From positions 1 through 49,636 of the IMG/VR virus record IMGVR_UViG_3300045993_000332: a stretch of 49,636 nucleotides of DNA; one strand, 5' to 3'. Below the pieces are notes generated by a model, which saw only the letters and a list, made by a program, of their open reading frames with translations, was not told the origin of the DNA and searched no databases. The position numbers and the translations under genes were made by a program. The DNA comes from a virus. Position 1 is the stretch's first letter. Every line of letters begins with the position of its first letter. Shown here piece by piece: positions 15,855 through 25,940 of this stretch.

Positions 15855-16096
15855 TGGAAATTTTAGGAGTAGAGGTGCTACATGCTGTCGTATTCGGAAC
15901 ATTTGCGGTTATGGGGTGGCTTATGAGAACTCTTTGGGAGAAGACTGAAAAGACTCAAGAACATATTACAGAGTTAAAGGAAAAGTTGCATGACAACTAC
16001 ACCCGAAAAGATGACTTCAAAGATTTCAAAGATACACTAATGCAGATGCTTACACGTATTGAAAGTAAGATAGATAACAAGGCGGATAAACCCTGA
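15854..16096 (+). CDS. Single-pass membrane coiled-coil protein, possible spanin/XhlA-like
   Basis: The 80-aa product has one N-terminal membrane segment (about 6-25) followed by a charged helix with heptad character (EKTEKTQEHITELKEKL and TRIESKIDNKADK). This layout fits an inner-membrane spanin subunit or an XhlA-like lysis accessory. The gene overlaps the holin and endolysin genes by 1 nt each. No outer-membrane spanin partner was identified. Confidence 0.6.
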   Translation: MEILGVEVLHAVVFGTFAVMGWLMRTLWEKTEKTQEHITELKEKLHDNYTRKDDFKDFKDTLMQMLTRIESKIDNKADKP

Positions 16097-16545
16097 TGGA
16101 TACTGAACCCGCAAAAGCACTTTGTGTGAGGTTTGAAGGGTTCAAATCTAAACCCTACCTATGTCCAGCCGGAGTACCTACAATAGGTTTTGGAACAACA
16201 TTTTATCCGGATGGTCGCAGAGTAACCCTTCAGGACCCTCCATGTACAATGGATCAGGCCGTATCTTGGCTTGATATAGAATTACGTAAATGTCTGTCCT
16301 CTGTTCTGAGATTATGCCCTAAGTTAACTGACATTAATATACTTAATGCTTTGATTGACTTCGTATATAATCTTGGATCAGGACGTCTACAGACATCAAC
16401 TCTGCGCAGAAAAATTAATGCAGAACAATGGGATGAAGCCATACTCGAGATCCTTAAATGGAATCGTGGTGGCGGTAAAATACTTGCGGGACTTGTCCTG
16501 CGCAGACAGGCAGAAGCTCTGTTAATTAAACAAAGGAAAATATAA
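16096..16545 (+). CDS. Endolysin, T4-type lysozyme (GH24)
   Basis: The 149-aa product is a muramidase that cleaves the glycan between MurNAc and GlcNAc. The catalytic motif has Glu14, Cys23 and Thr29, the E-8aa-C-5aa-T version of the phage lysozyme active site (Cys in place of the T4 Asp). GVPTIGFGTT is conserved. The C-terminal half has the helical GH24 pattern, with the segment ILKWNRGGGKILAGLVLRRQ near the end. No signal peptide or SAR membrane anchor is obvious, so release probably depends on the holin. It closes the lysis cassette. Confidence 0.9.
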   Translation: MDTEPAKALCVRFEGFKSKPYLCPAGVPTIGFGTTFYPDGRRVTLQDPPCTMDQAVSWLDIELRKCLSSVLRLCPKLTDINILNALIDFVYNLGSGRLQTSTLRRKINAEQWDEAILEILKWNRGGGKILAGLVLRRQAEALLIKQRKI

Positions 16546-16931
16546 TGGCAAAATGGGTACGCTCAGGTGTCTTGGACAGTGGTCTGAATGACATCAAAAC
16601 TAATGCATCTACAATGTTGCTTATCTCTGCATACGCTGCAGGAGACTCTTACGCAACTGTAACGGCAAATAAACTTAACGCAGGTGTTGCAATGGTGTCA
16701 GGTGACTACACTCTTGCTTCTTCAGGCTCTAACCGCACATTGACGGTAGCTGCTGGTAAGACTGCAACAGCCACGGCTTCTGCTACTGGTACTCCTGACC
16801 TGCATATTGCTTTCACGGACGGTACTGCAAACGTTATTTGGGTTACTGATGAAACGTCTAACCAAGCAATTACTTCTGGTAATACTCTGACCTTCCCTGG
16901 CCCAGTATATACCTCTAACCAACCTACCTAA
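16545..16931 (+). CDS. Virion protein with beta-rich fold, 128 aa
   Basis: Ser/Thr/Ala-rich protein starting MAKWVRSGVLDSGLNDI. Similar short proteins occur among phage tail-fibre or decoration genes. It begins on the last base of the endolysin stop. A structural role is inferred from location and composition; no precise function is assigned. Confidence 0.65.
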   Translation: MAKWVRSGVLDSGLNDIKTNASTMLLISAYAAGDSYATVTANKLNAGVAMVSGDYTLASSGSNRTLTVAAGKTATATASATGTPDLHIAFTDGTANVIWVTDETSNQAITSGNTLTFPGPVYTSNQPT

Positions 16932-16936
16932 TACAT

Positions 16937-18124
16937 ATGCTACTACTAACCTCAATAAGTGACATCATCCGTATCACTACTGCTACTGCTACGTCAACCA
17001 TTGAGGTGCATGCTAGCTATGTAGATGTGAACGGTACAACAATCACACCCGCACGAACTAATACTCGTATTACTACTGCGGCTACAACAACAATTGTTGG
17101 TAGCCCTGCCTCCGGTGCTCAACGAAACGTACGAGCTATATACATCACTAATAACAGTACAGAAACTTCCTGCGTTGTTGGTGTAGAACACTTTGATGGT
17201 ACTAACTCTGTTGAGCTTATGCAGTTCCCGTTATTGCCCGGAGAAAACATGGGTTATCGGGAAGATGGCTCATGGGTTCACCGTGATCAGAACGGCGCTG
17301 AGTATCCTCCGTCAGGACTCGGAAACTATAACGGCATGAATATTGGCTTTATGAAGACAAGTACAGCCCCTGACGTTGCCGGATGCTGGTATTGTACCTC
17401 TAAAGATGCAGGTTATCCCGGAGCATGGGCCCCCGGAACGCCCGGAGTTAATGGCCGTGTTACTGATGGTACCACCACAGCTGACTTCGGATGTATCCCC
17501 ATCCCAAATGCTTCTACAGGCGCTAACTATTTGACTGCCCTTGAAATGGCCGCAAGTGTAGTTCACACCAATGACTTTTTTGATGTACTATGGGTGAACT
17601 CTGGTCTGGTAGTAACTACCATTACGGCCCAAGCTATAACCACACCAACACTTCCTCCTAGAGATGTTAACGGTGCAACGTCTGGTGAGGGCTGTACTAT
17701 TGCAATGTTGTTTACAGCTGCAGCAACCAACGCTGCTGCAATTGCAAATACAACAGTTAGCTACACTAATAGTGCAGGTACAGCAGGGCGAACAGCCACA
17801 CTGTCGGCTATTGCAGGATCACAAATACCTGCTACACCCGTTATCGGTACTATCGTATGGTTCCAGCTCGCCGCCGGAGACAAGGGTGTTCAGTCTATTC
17901 AGTCAGTTACTCTTGGTACTTCTCTGGTTACAGGTTCTATCAGTATGATGATCTGCCGCGATATCAGTAAAATTGGTACTGCAGTAGTCAACGTATCTAC
18001 ACCTAAAACAATTGGCGCTCCCGGAATAAGACTTTATAACGGTACATGCATGCTACATAACATACTTGCTTCTGCTGCTACGGCGACATTCTTCAGTGGT
18101 TCTTTAGCTGTGATGGAGAAATAA
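16937..18124 (+). CDS. Structural (tail-associated) protein, 395 aa
   Basis: Large Thr/Ser/Ala-rich beta protein. The N-terminal region (NVRAIYITNNSTETSCVVG) resembles a small beta-sandwich found in phage fibre clusters. A Pro/Gly-rich hinge lies near residues 155-175. The ribosome-binding site is poor, so translation may depend on the upstream gene. No specific family is recognised. Confidence 0.65.
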   Translation: MLLLTSISDIIRITTATATSTIEVHASYVDVNGTTITPARTNTRITTAATTTIVGSPASGAQRNVRAIYITNNSTETSCVVGVEHFDGTNSVELMQFPLLPGENMGYREDGSWVHRDQNGAEYPPSGLGNYNGMNIGFMKTSTAPDVAGCWYCTSKDAGYPGAWAPGTPGVNGRVTDGTTTADFGCIPIPNASTGANYLTALEMAASVVHTNDFFDVLWVNSGLVVTTITAQAITTPTLPPRDVNGATSGEGCTIAMLFTAAATNAAAIANTTVSYTNSAGTAGRTATLSAIAGSQIPATPVIGTIVWFQLAAGDKGVQSIQSVTLGTSLVTGSISMMICRDISKIGTAVVNVSTPKTIGAPGIRLYNGTCMLHNILASAATATFFSGSLAVMEK

Positions 18125-18126
18125 CA

Positions 18127-18525
18127 ATGATACTGGTTGGCACTAAAAATGGTATAACCGAAGTCTGTGTCAGCATTGACCCTGACTACCTTCAAACACT
18201 GCAGGATATGTACCCTGAGTTAAACTTCAGTGAACAACTGGAAAGCCAACCTGCTCCTACCTCTACACCAGTTATTGGTAAAGTAATGAGTAGGTTGGAG
18301 TTCCGCAGGTTATTTACTGCTTTGGAGCGCATCTCTATAGACAACGCTCCTGAAAGTTTATTACTTCCTTTGGAAGCAAGAGCAGCAATGCGCACAATGC
18401 TCTCTGACTTGTCAGTAGCGGAGCAGGTTCATCTTGATGATCCTGATATTATTAGTGGTGTTACGTTTATTGCAAGTCTTGGATTGATAGCTCAAACAAG
18501 GGTAGCAGAAATACTTGGCACCTAA
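18127..18525 (+). CDS. Fibre-cluster accessory protein, 132 aa
   Basis: The C-terminal half has the pattern MSRLEFRRLFTALERISID followed by DLSVAEQVHLDDPDI, which resembles small helical proteins next to phage fibre genes. Such proteins are often tail-fibre assembly factors, but this role is inferred. It lies between two virion genes with a 2-nt gap upstream. Confidence 0.6.
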   Translation: MILVGTKNGITEVCVSIDPDYLQTLQDMYPELNFSEQLESQPAPTSTPVIGKVMSRLEFRRLFTALERISIDNAPESLLLPLEARAAMRTMLSDLSVAEQVHLDDPDIISGVTFIASLGLIAQTRVAEILGT

Positions 18526-18557
18526 TGTTAACGGTTTGTAATTACAGGGAGTAACTT

Positions 18558-21500
18558 ATGCCAACAATCATCGGCGCTCCCGTTACAGGTAACTCAGCAA
18601 CGGGTAACCTTGCCTTAACCAAGACGCTGACCGCAGGGAGCACACTGCTACTTGCAATCTCGGAATATAACAACGGCACAGGTACAGGTATACCCACTGT
18701 TAGCGGTGGTGGTACTTGGTCGCAGGTTGTCTCTGGAAATGTTGTAGCATTCCACAATGCAGTCAGCATCTGGAGACTTGATGGTGTAGCGGCTGGCAGC
18801 ACAACCATTACCATCACTCCTAACAACACCAATGATTCTTTGGGTGGTGTACTAACGGAGTGGACCGCGCTTGCTGCTGTAGATAAATCCTTGGGTGGTG
18901 GTGCTTTTGGGGCAAACCCAACAATCGGCCCGACAGCTGCTACAACAACTGCATCAGAAGTTGTATTTGCAGTTTGGGGCGATGACTCACTATCGCGTAC
19001 TGGCGCAACAATCCCTGCAACGGGGTATACCAGCGCAGGGAGCATATCAACCAACACATCGCTCGCTGCTGACTACAAAATTGTTTCTGCCACAGGTACG
19101 CAAACAGCATCTTGGGGAACGCTGACTTCTGCCGATCAGTGGTCTGTTGCTATTGCCACCTTTGCCGATGGTGGGGCAACTGCCACTACTCTCACAGGAC
19201 CTACAACAGGTAACGTAAGTGTAGCATCCACAAACTTTACAGTCGGCGCAAATGGTCCAATATCAGGTACTGTCGTAGTAACGCCTAACGATGGTGCAGG
19301 TGGAGGAACCTTCACGCCTACAACGGTAGGTATCAGCACAGGGTCTCCCACAGGAACCTTCACTTATACCCCTGCCAGCGTTGGTGCCAAGACGATCAGT
19401 ACAACTAACGGTGGTGGTTTATCTAATCCAACACCAATAACATACGTATCAGTAACGCCACCTACACCCACGGATAAAGTAGGTGTATTTGATGAGTTAC
19501 TACGGTATGAAACTTTCTTTGACAGCACACAAGTTCCTGCAGCATGGTTCTCTTATGAGCTTATTGGAGGAGCAACCTCGGGCTCGGCTCTTGTAGCAAG
19601 CCCTTCAAATCAAGCAGCAACGTCAGGAACTGGAACAGTATCACAAGTACAGATCCTTGTATCGGTTAATGTTTCCGAAGCTTCTACCTCAGGCACTGGA
19701 GCTATAACTCAGAATCAGCTTCTTGTTGGTGCTCCGGCATCACAGTCTGCAACTTCTGGTACAGGTATTATCTCTCAGGCATCTTCAGGTGTAACTCTCG
19801 TTTCAGCTAACAGTACGCAGGATCAAACCTCGGGTACTGCAAACATAATCCAAACGCAGATAATGGTTGGATCAGGTGCTTCTCAGGCACCAACCAGTTC
19901 CGCAGTAACAATATCGCAGAATCATTCGTTGGTTAAAGCAGATTCGTTACAGGCATCCACTTCAGGTACTGGCGTAGTAACACAGGTACAGATTCTTGTA
20001 TCGGCTAATTCTTCAGAGGATTCTACTTCAGGAACCGGAACAGTAGCTCAAAACCATATACTTGTAAAGGCAGACTCCACACAGGCGTCCACCTCGGGTA
20101 CTGGTGTTATCTCTGTTATTGGGTCTCTTGTTGTAGCAAATAGTACTCAAGACCAAACTTCGGGTACAGGAACAGTAACTCAGAATCATGTACTAGTTCA
20201 TGCCAACTCCTCTGAAGCTTCTACTTCAGGGACTGGTGTAGTAACCCAAAACCATATATTGGTTGGTGCAGGTTCAAGTCAGTCAGCAACGTCTGGAACC
20301 GGAGTAATAACGGCTGGTAACGGTCTTGTTGCTGCAACATCCACACAGGATCAAACCTCAGGAACCGGAGCAGTAACACAAGTGCAAATACTTGTGGCAG
20401 CAAACGTTTCAGAGGCTTCTACCTCAGGCACTGGTGTAGTAACTCAGGTTCAGTTACTTGTCTTTGCAAACAGTACCCAAAACCAGACTTCTGGCACAGG
20501 AGTCATTAGCCAGTCGTCTTCAGGTATAACTCTTGTATCTGCAAACTCAGATCAGGCTGCATCCTCTGGAACTGCTGCAGTAACTCAGAACCATATCCTT
20601 GTCAAAGCAGACTTATCGCAGTCGGCTTCGTCAGGCACAGGTGTTATGGGTGTACCTCAGTTGGTGGCTGCAGACTCTACTCAAACAGCAACATCCGGCA
20701 CAGGATCTATAACGGTATTCCGCAATCAGACTCTTGTAGTCACTGATTGGTCTAACAGCTATCAGTACAATTTGTCCGGATCAGGCGCTATTACCCAAAA
20801 TCATCTGGTGGTATCTGCTACTGCGTCTCAGGTAAATTATTGCACAACTAATATCGTTGGTAACAACGTTATACTTGTTGGAGCAGGTAGTTCTCAAAGT
20901 GCAAACTCCGGAACGGGTATAGTAAGCAAAGCATCTACTCTGCTTGCAAGCTCAAGTAATCAACAAGCATCCTCAAGCGCACCGCCAGCTTCTGCAGTAC
21001 AAGTATTAATTACAAATACTGCATTGACGTCTTGGACGGTACCCTCTAACTGGACTTCTGCAGGAAGTACTGTTGAGGCTATTGGCGCTGGTGCTTCGGG
21101 TACCAGTCCGTTTACTGCCGTTAACGTAGGACAAGCTGGAGGCGGTGGTTGCTACGCTAAAATAAGCAATGTAAGTCTAACCGCAGGAGATGTAGTAGGT
21201 ATCTCAGTTGGTCCTACAACCACAGCAGAAAGTAATAATGGTGGTGACACATACTTCCAATCCACTTCAACGCTACTAGCTAAGGGTGGATACCGTGCGG
21301 GGTCAGGGTTCAGCTCTCAGATATCAGCTTGTGTTGGAGACGTTAAATACGCCGGAGGAGGTGGTGACGTCGGAGGTAATGACGCCGGAGGGTCCAATGC
21401 AGGTGGCTCAGGCGGTGGTGGAGCAGCAGGACCTAACGGAGCAGGAGCTAATGGTGTAACCGGAAGCTTTGTTAATGTTGGTGGAGTCTATTCCGGCGGA

Positions 21501-22328
21501 GCAGGAGGTCGCGGAGGTAACAGCCTTGGTGGTCTGGCTGGTGCTGCTGGTAACTCATCTAATAGCGGCGTAGGTGGTAATGGGGGTAACGGTACCGAAT
21601 GGGGTTCTGTTGGTTCTGGTGGTGGTGGCGGTGGCGGTGCTGCCTCTATTTCTTATCTTGGAGCAGCATTGCCCGGAAATGGTGGGCTCTATGGCGGCGG
21701 TGGGGGTGGTGCAAGCACACTGTCTGACCAATCATCGTTTGGAACTGGCGGTCAGGGTATCATTGTAGTTACTTACAACCCTACAGGTAGCCTCGTTGTA
21801 ACCCAAAATCACCAGCTTACAAAACTAAACGCAGACCAGTACTCAACCAGTTCTGCAAACGCAGTATCACAATCACAATCATTTGTGGCTGCAGGTTCGA
21901 CGCAGAATGCATCTTCAGGTGCAGGTAATGTCACAGTATCTCGTACGCTTGTTGCAGCAAATTCTAATAATAGCAACAATAGCACGGCAAATACCCTTAC
22001 GCAGAATCATGCTCTAGTCGGAGCCTTATGCGGACAGTCCGGAAGTAGTACTATTAATAGTATTATACAGGGTCATGTATTAACGTCTGCTGACTGCTTT
22101 GAGATTAATACCTCAGGAAATGATCAGACAATAGTGTACTGTTTTGGATTCAGTACAAGTAAGTATAAGGTCGAAGTACCTAAACAGATTAATCTAACTT
22201 CGGTTAAACCTCCTCGGGTTTCTGTGGGTGTACCAACCCCTATCTATTTAACAAGTCTCAAACCAATAAACAACAAGGTATCTGTACCAAAGGAAAACTA
22301 TAATGGCTATACTCGCAACGTTCGATAA
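18558..22328 (+). CDS. Giant repeat adhesin / tail fibre, 1256 aa
   Basis: The product has an N-terminal beta-sandwich-like domain (about 1-205), an Ig-like domain (about 206-300), then roughly twenty units of about 22 residues (residues about 348-811) with the core S-G-T-G and spacing like (A/T)S-T-S-G-T-G-x-(V/I)-x-Q-x-x-x-L-V. A Gly-rich domain follows (about 860-1070, with runs of GGGG), like the polyglycine tip domains of phage receptor-binding adhesins, then a C-terminal tail (about 1080-1256). Probably a long, flexible host-recognition fibre. Its last codons overlap the next gene. Confidence 0.7.
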   Translation: MPTIIGAPVTGNSATGNLALTKTLTAGSTLLLAISEYNNGTGTGIPTVSGGGTWSQVVSGNVVAFHNAVSIWRLDGVAAGSTTITITPNNTNDSLGGVLTEWTALAAVDKSLGGGAFGANPTIGPTAATTTASEVVFAVWGDDSLSRTGATIPATGYTSAGSISTNTSLAADYKIVSATGTQTASWGTLTSADQWSVAIATFADGGATATTLTGPTTGNVSVASTNFTVGANGPISGTVVVTPNDGAGGGTFTPTTVGISTGSPTGTFTYTPASVGAKTISTTNGGGLSNPTPITYVSVTPPTPTDKVGVFDELLRYETFFDSTQVPAAWFSYELIGGATSGSALVASPSNQAATSGTGTVSQVQILVSVNVSEASTSGTGAITQNQLLVGAPASQSATSGTGIISQASSGVTLVSANSTQDQTSGTANIIQTQIMVGSGASQAPTSSAVTISQNHSLVKADSLQASTSGTGVVTQVQILVSANSSEDSTSGTGTVAQNHILVKADSTQASTSGTGVISVIGSLVVANSTQDQTSGTGTVTQNHVLVHANSSEASTSGTGVVTQNHILVGAGSSQSATSGTGVITAGNGLVAATSTQDQTSGTGAVTQVQILVAANVSEASTSGTGVVTQVQLLVFANSTQNQTSGTGVISQSSSGITLVSANSDQAASSGTAAVTQNHILVKADLSQSASSGTGVMGVPQLVAADSTQTATSGTGSITVFRNQTLVVTDWSNSYQYNLSGSGAITQNHLVVSATASQVNYCTTNIVGNNVILVGAGSSQSANSGTGIVSKASTLLASSSNQQASSSAPPASAVQVLITNTALTSWTVPSNWTSAGSTVEAIGAGASGTSPFTAVNVGQAGGGGCYAKISNVSLTAGDVVGISVGPTTTAESNNGGDTYFQSTSTLLAKGGYRAGSGFSSQISACVGDVKYAGGGGDVGGNDAGGSNAGGSGGGGAAGPNGAGANGVTGSFVNVGGVYSGGAGGRGGNSLGGLAGAAGNSSNSGVGGNGGNGTEWGSVGSGGGGGGGAASISYLGAALPGNGGLYGGGGGGASTLSDQSSFGTGGQGIIVVTYNPTGSLVVTQNHQLTKLNADQYSTSSANAVSQSQSFVAAGSTQNASSGAGNVTVSRTLVAANSNNSNNSTANTLTQNHALVGALCGQSGSSTINSIIQGHVLTSADCFEINTSGNDQTIVYCFGFSTSKYKVEVPKQINLTSVKPPRVSVGVPTPIYLTSLKPINNKVSVPKENYNGYTRNVR
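19600..20990 (+). repeat. About 20 degenerate 66-bp repeats coding for 22-residue units
   Basis: The repeat is clear at the protein level (SGTG core) and degenerate at the DNA level: synonymous codons differ between units, so the array is old or has been shaped by selection on the protein. Unit number may vary in relatives. It is not a CRISPR array. Confidence 0.75.
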
Positions 22329-22587
22329 GCAACCTATTGAGGTGCAAGACTACGATATCTCTTTTGTTAATTGGCTTTTAGCTCTTGCTGATTCTGCAGA
22401 GACCGTAACAGGTTCTGCAAGCGCAGGTATCAACCTGATATCCACAGAAATAGACCCCGATGGGGTTGTAAAGGTGTGGGTATCAGGAGGTACTGATGGC
22501 CAGAGCTATACTATTGTGGTAGTCGTTACTACCCTTGGTGGCAGAGTTAAACAAGCAGAGATTGTTATCAAAGTGAAGGATAAATAA
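22303..22587 (+). CDS. Small tail protein, fibre-tail adaptor-like, 94 aa
   Basis: The sequence (MAILATFDKQPIEVQDYDISFVNWL at the start, then a beta-rich part ending TTLGGRVKQAEIVIKVKD) resembles the small proteins annotated in phages as fibre-tail adaptors. It would join the adhesin to the tail. It starts inside the adhesin's end with an AAAGGA site and ends in overlap with the nozzle gene start. The functional call is moderate. Confidence 0.6.
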   Translation: MAILATFDKQPIEVQDYDISFVNWLLALADSAETVTGSASAGINLISTEIDPDGVVKVWVSGGTDGQSYTIVVVVTTLGGRVKQAEIVIKVKDK

Positions 22588-24125
22588 TGGCTCAACCAGT
22601 AAGTGATCTTGGCTCAGGGGGGTTCACGCCGGACCCTCCTTCCGTGATGCTACCACCGAACGTATTCTCAGATGTACTCAATGTACGTTTTGATGACTCT
22701 TCGGTGAGTACCACTACGGGAGAAATCCTGTCCAGAACCGTGGCGATAATTCCTGACTATGGTATCCACTGGAGACGTCCTGATCAGGGCTATAATATCT
22801 TTGCTAAGGACGGTAACATTGTCCGTGTAAATGCTGCTGGAGGTGTCTCCACAATGTTTACTGGTGGTGCTCCTTATGTTGGAGCTGACTGGCAGGGATG
22901 TACCTTTAATGGTGGCTTTGCTATTATCCTTAATGATGGAGTCAATACACCTTTGTACTGTCTCTACGGAGACCCTTCAGCAGGATCTTCATTTCAGCCT
23001 CTACCTAACTGGAACTATATTGGGGGTCTTACTGTTACTGCAAAAGTAATCAGATCCCTTAACTACTCTTTGGTTGCTGCCAACCTTAAGCTTGTTTCTG
23101 GAGGTGTAACAACATATGCTCCGGGAACTATCAGAGTGTCTGTTCAAGCAGCTACAGGAAGTATACCCACCGTATGGCAACCTGGACTAACCACGGATAC
23201 CGCAGATGAATTCGAAATTAGCTCTACATCACCTGTCCTTGATATGCTTACTCTTAGGGGCAACATGTTCGTTTATTCTAGCGACAGTATTTCTATGCTC
23301 TCTATTGCTGGAACTACTCGCGTTGCTCCCTACAGCAATACTTATGGTATCCTTAACACTGACTGCGTTGTTGAGTACGATGGCAATCATTTTGTGGTTG
23401 ATCGTAACGATATATACGCTCATAACGGAAGTGGACAGATAACATCCTTGGCAGAGGGCCGTGTAAAGAAATGGTTTTTCAGGAATCTTAATCAAGCAGC
23501 TATCAATAAGGTAGTTGTCGTAAAGAACCCTCAGTACAAAGAGATCTGGATATGCTTCCCTATGGGGTCATCTACATCGAACAACATGGCTCTTGTGTTT
23601 AACTTTGCTTCTAAGACGTGGACAAAGAGAACTCTTGGTAATACAACTTACGTGTTTAATGGTCCGGCCAATGTATCCAACGCGTGGCAGTACGGCAAAG
23701 AACGTCTTTATATGACCACTACAGGAACACAGACCCTGCAGACGGATGACGTGTATACTATGTGGGATGGAACTGCTCTGGCAGGATATTCCTCGTATGT
23801 CGAAAGGCTAAAACTTAACGTAGGTGATCCATCGCATAATATGGTTATAAGCTCTCTTTATCCTTTGTTTGATCGGGTACCTTCTACTGCAGCAATAACT
23901 ATCAGGGTTATAGGCCAGAATAATTATACAAAAGACTATGACTTGTCAGTTGATAACGGTGGCCTTGAAGATACCTTCACAATATACCCGACCGCAGAAA
24001 ATAACCAGAGCTATAAAGTGGACCCGCGAGTGTCAGGTCGATTAATCAATTATCGGATAACATCCACGGACTACTGGCGTATACCTACTTTGTATATTGA
24101 CGCCAAGCCAACAGCAAGGAGATAA
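22587..24125 (+). CDS. Tail nozzle / tubular protein B-like
   Basis: The 512-aa product is beta-rich throughout, fitting a propeller-like tail nozzle (compare T7 gp12, P22 gp10, SU10 nozzle), the hub below the adaptor. It carries blocks such as DVLNVRFDDSSVSTTTGEI and NTDCVVEYDGNHFVVDRNDIY that occur in these proteins. Length is in the normal range. The context after the fibre genes and before other tail genes agrees. Confidence 0.7.
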   Translation: MAQPVSDLGSGGFTPDPPSVMLPPNVFSDVLNVRFDDSSVSTTTGEILSRTVAIIPDYGIHWRRPDQGYNIFAKDGNIVRVNAAGGVSTMFTGGAPYVGADWQGCTFNGGFAIILNDGVNTPLYCLYGDPSAGSSFQPLPNWNYIGGLTVTAKVIRSLNYSLVAANLKLVSGGVTTYAPGTIRVSVQAATGSIPTVWQPGLTTDTADEFEISSTSPVLDMLTLRGNMFVYSSDSISMLSIAGTTRVAPYSNTYGILNTDCVVEYDGNHFVVDRNDIYAHNGSGQITSLAEGRVKKWFFRNLNQAAINKVVVVKNPQYKEIWICFPMGSSTSNNMALVFNFASKTWTKRTLGNTTYVFNGPANVSNAWQYGKERLYMTTTGTQTLQTDDVYTMWDGTALAGYSSYVERLKLNVGDPSHNMVISSLYPLFDRVPSTAAITIRVIGQNNYTKDYDLSVDNGGLEDTFTIYPTAENNQSYKVDPRVSGRLINYRITSTDYWRIPTLYIDAKPTARR

Positions 24126-24126
24126 C

Positions 24127-25524
24127 ATGCTTACAGCACCTATAACTGGTGATCAAGAATTAGATTCATTCTTGTATAATATTGGAGAAACCCTGTCCAG
24201 TTATACAGGTGTTACCACTACAGGTGGTGGAAGTAGCAGCTCATATACCAATCCTAATGCAGGTACCGCCACAGGATACCCTTACAGGTATATGCATATT
24301 AAGTATGCAGATGATAATGTCGGTACTGGTTTTGCTAATACGCCCTCTGGAAAAAAGTTCTTTGGTATATATAACTCTGACTTGAGTACTGAATCGACAA
24401 ACCCAACAGACTACACTTGGATTGAGGCGTCTAACGGAGGGTTTGGTACAGGGTACGGTCTGTGGTATGTTGTTACAGCCGGACGACAATTTAACTATTA
24501 TATTAGTATAACAACTCCAGGAACTTTATATAGTGTTGATGGTGGGGTTGCAATCGATCTTAATCTGATATCCACAATTGCTACCCAGTCTGCCAGAGTA
24601 GCTTACTCTTTGGTGTTTGATTACCTATCGGCATCTCCCTCCTTTTATACCTCAACAGGATCATTATCGGTGCCTCCAATTAATACTTGGTCCGGCGGTG
24701 AAACATGGTCTTCGGTTGTTCCTTACCTAAGTCCGGGATCTACTATGTATCAAATTGATGGTATATTCGATACATCTACTGGATTGACTACGTGGGGTCC
24801 ACCTTATTTAGCTAAACTCAAAGTAGGAAGTCTTACTGCAAACAATATTATTGTGGGTGATGCACCCAATATTAGTGGTACTACCATGACAGGTAGCGGA
24901 GCTCTTATAAAGACTAATGGTACTTTTGCCCTTGGTGACGTTAATCGTAACGTCGTTAATAACGGTTCTGTACTTTCTATTAATGGTTTTTTAACACCTA
25001 CAACATTTAGTACTTACGCTGCCGTATCTGGTACTACCACCTTTCCTGTAACAACAGTAATATCTACTCAGAGCACAGTAACACCTGTTACTATGAACAG
25101 TAGTAAATTTCTTATTAATGCTCATGGGGTTCTGAATGCATATTGGAATGGGACAGTAGAAAGAATGATCGCGGGTACAGTAGAAGTAATTGCGTACGAT
25201 AATACCAAAGGTTCCTACATATATGTTACCGGATTCTACACAGTACCTGCTCCATTAGCCAGCTATGTAAACTATTTTGTTACCCCGAACCAAGCATCAA
25301 ACGTAAAGATGCCTTATTCATTTTCAACTCTGGGATATTCTTTTGCGGGTACTCTATCTTATTCAGACGGTACGCCTGTAATATGGGCAGGTCATAGTAT
25401 AAGTTTCAGTATAAGGATAACCACGAAATGTACTTTAGTAAATTCCCTTGGTACAGGTATAGCTGAACTTTATGGAGCACCTGACGCTAATGGGTACATA
25501 AGCATAATGGACTTTGCAATATGA
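24127..25524 (+). CDS. Tail fibre-like protein, 465 aa
   Basis: The start is set at ATG 24127 because AAGGAG lies 5 nt upstream; the frame extends further upstream into the nozzle gene. The N-terminal part (about 1-40) should attach to the tail; the middle is Ser/Thr/Gly/Tyr rich and beta-like, with segment KVGSLTANNIIVG that is common in phage tail-tip proteins. It overlaps the next gene by 4 nt. Function beyond tail structure is not shown. Confidence 0.6.
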   Translation: MLTAPITGDQELDSFLYNIGETLSSYTGVTTTGGGSSSSYTNPNAGTATGYPYRYMHIKYADDNVGTGFANTPSGKKFFGIYNSDLSTESTNPTDYTWIEASNGGFGTGYGLWYVVTAGRQFNYYISITTPGTLYSVDGGVAIDLNLISTIATQSARVAYSLVFDYLSASPSFYTSTGSLSVPPINTWSGGETWSSVVPYLSPGSTMYQIDGIFDTSTGLTTWGPPYLAKLKVGSLTANNIIVGDAPNISGTTMTGSGALIKTNGTFALGDVNRNVVNNGSVLSINGFLTPTTFSTYAAVSGTTTFPVTTVISTQSTVTPVTMNSSKFLINAHGVLNAYWNGTVERMIAGTVEVIAYDNTKGSYIYVTGFYTVPAPLASYVNYFVTPNQASNVKMPYSFSTLGYSFAGTLSYSDGTPVIWAGHSISFSIRITTKCTLVNSLGTGIAELYGAPDANGYISIMDFAI

Positions 25525-25940
25525 CAAATATCTTCGCATTAACCCAAGATCAGGTAGCTTCTAACTGGAATCGTATCTCAGAGTATCTTACCCGAGTTAT
25601 TGAAACAGGTCAGGGCGAATCTTCCCTGACAGACTACCTTCGTAAGTGTCTTAATAACCAAGCAATATGTTGGGCGGTTATGACTGCGGAAGGTAATATT
25701 GTCGGAGTAGGTCTCACCGAAATCCTGCAATACAGCCAACATAAAACACTTCATATTATTGCCTTCAGCGGTGATAACTTTGATGAACAAGCACAAGTAT
25801 TCCCAACCATTATTCAATACGCAAAAGATTGCGGTTGTAAATCAATTGAACAATGGGGCCGTAAAGGTTGGGCCAAAGTATTACCCAAGTATATTCCTGA
25901 ATTCAAAGAAGTATACACAGTTATGAGGATAGATTTATGA
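25521..25940 (+). CDS. GNAT-like virion-cluster protein, 139 aa
   Basis: The pattern AVMTAEGNIVGVGLTEIL, then strands with HIIAFSGDN, then a helix and a C-terminal GRKGWAKVL-type motif resembles the acyl-CoA N-acyltransferase-fold proteins found in many podovirus structural clusters. These often lack a clear acetyl-CoA-binding loop and may be structural. Here the loop Q/R-x-x-G-x-A/G is not evident. It is joined to its neighbours by 4-nt overlaps. Confidence 0.6.
   Translation: MTNIFALTQDQVASNWNRISEYLTRVIETGQGESSLTDYLRKCLNNQAICWAVMTAEGNIVGVGLTEILQYSQHKTLHIIAFSGDNFDEQAQVFPTIIQYAKDCGCKSIEQWGRKGWAKVLPKYIPEFKEVYTVMRIDL

Noticed and set aside
19600-20990. Possible CRISPR-like or satellite array in the adhesin
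   Set aside because: The repeats are coding, degenerate at DNA level and have no unique spacers.
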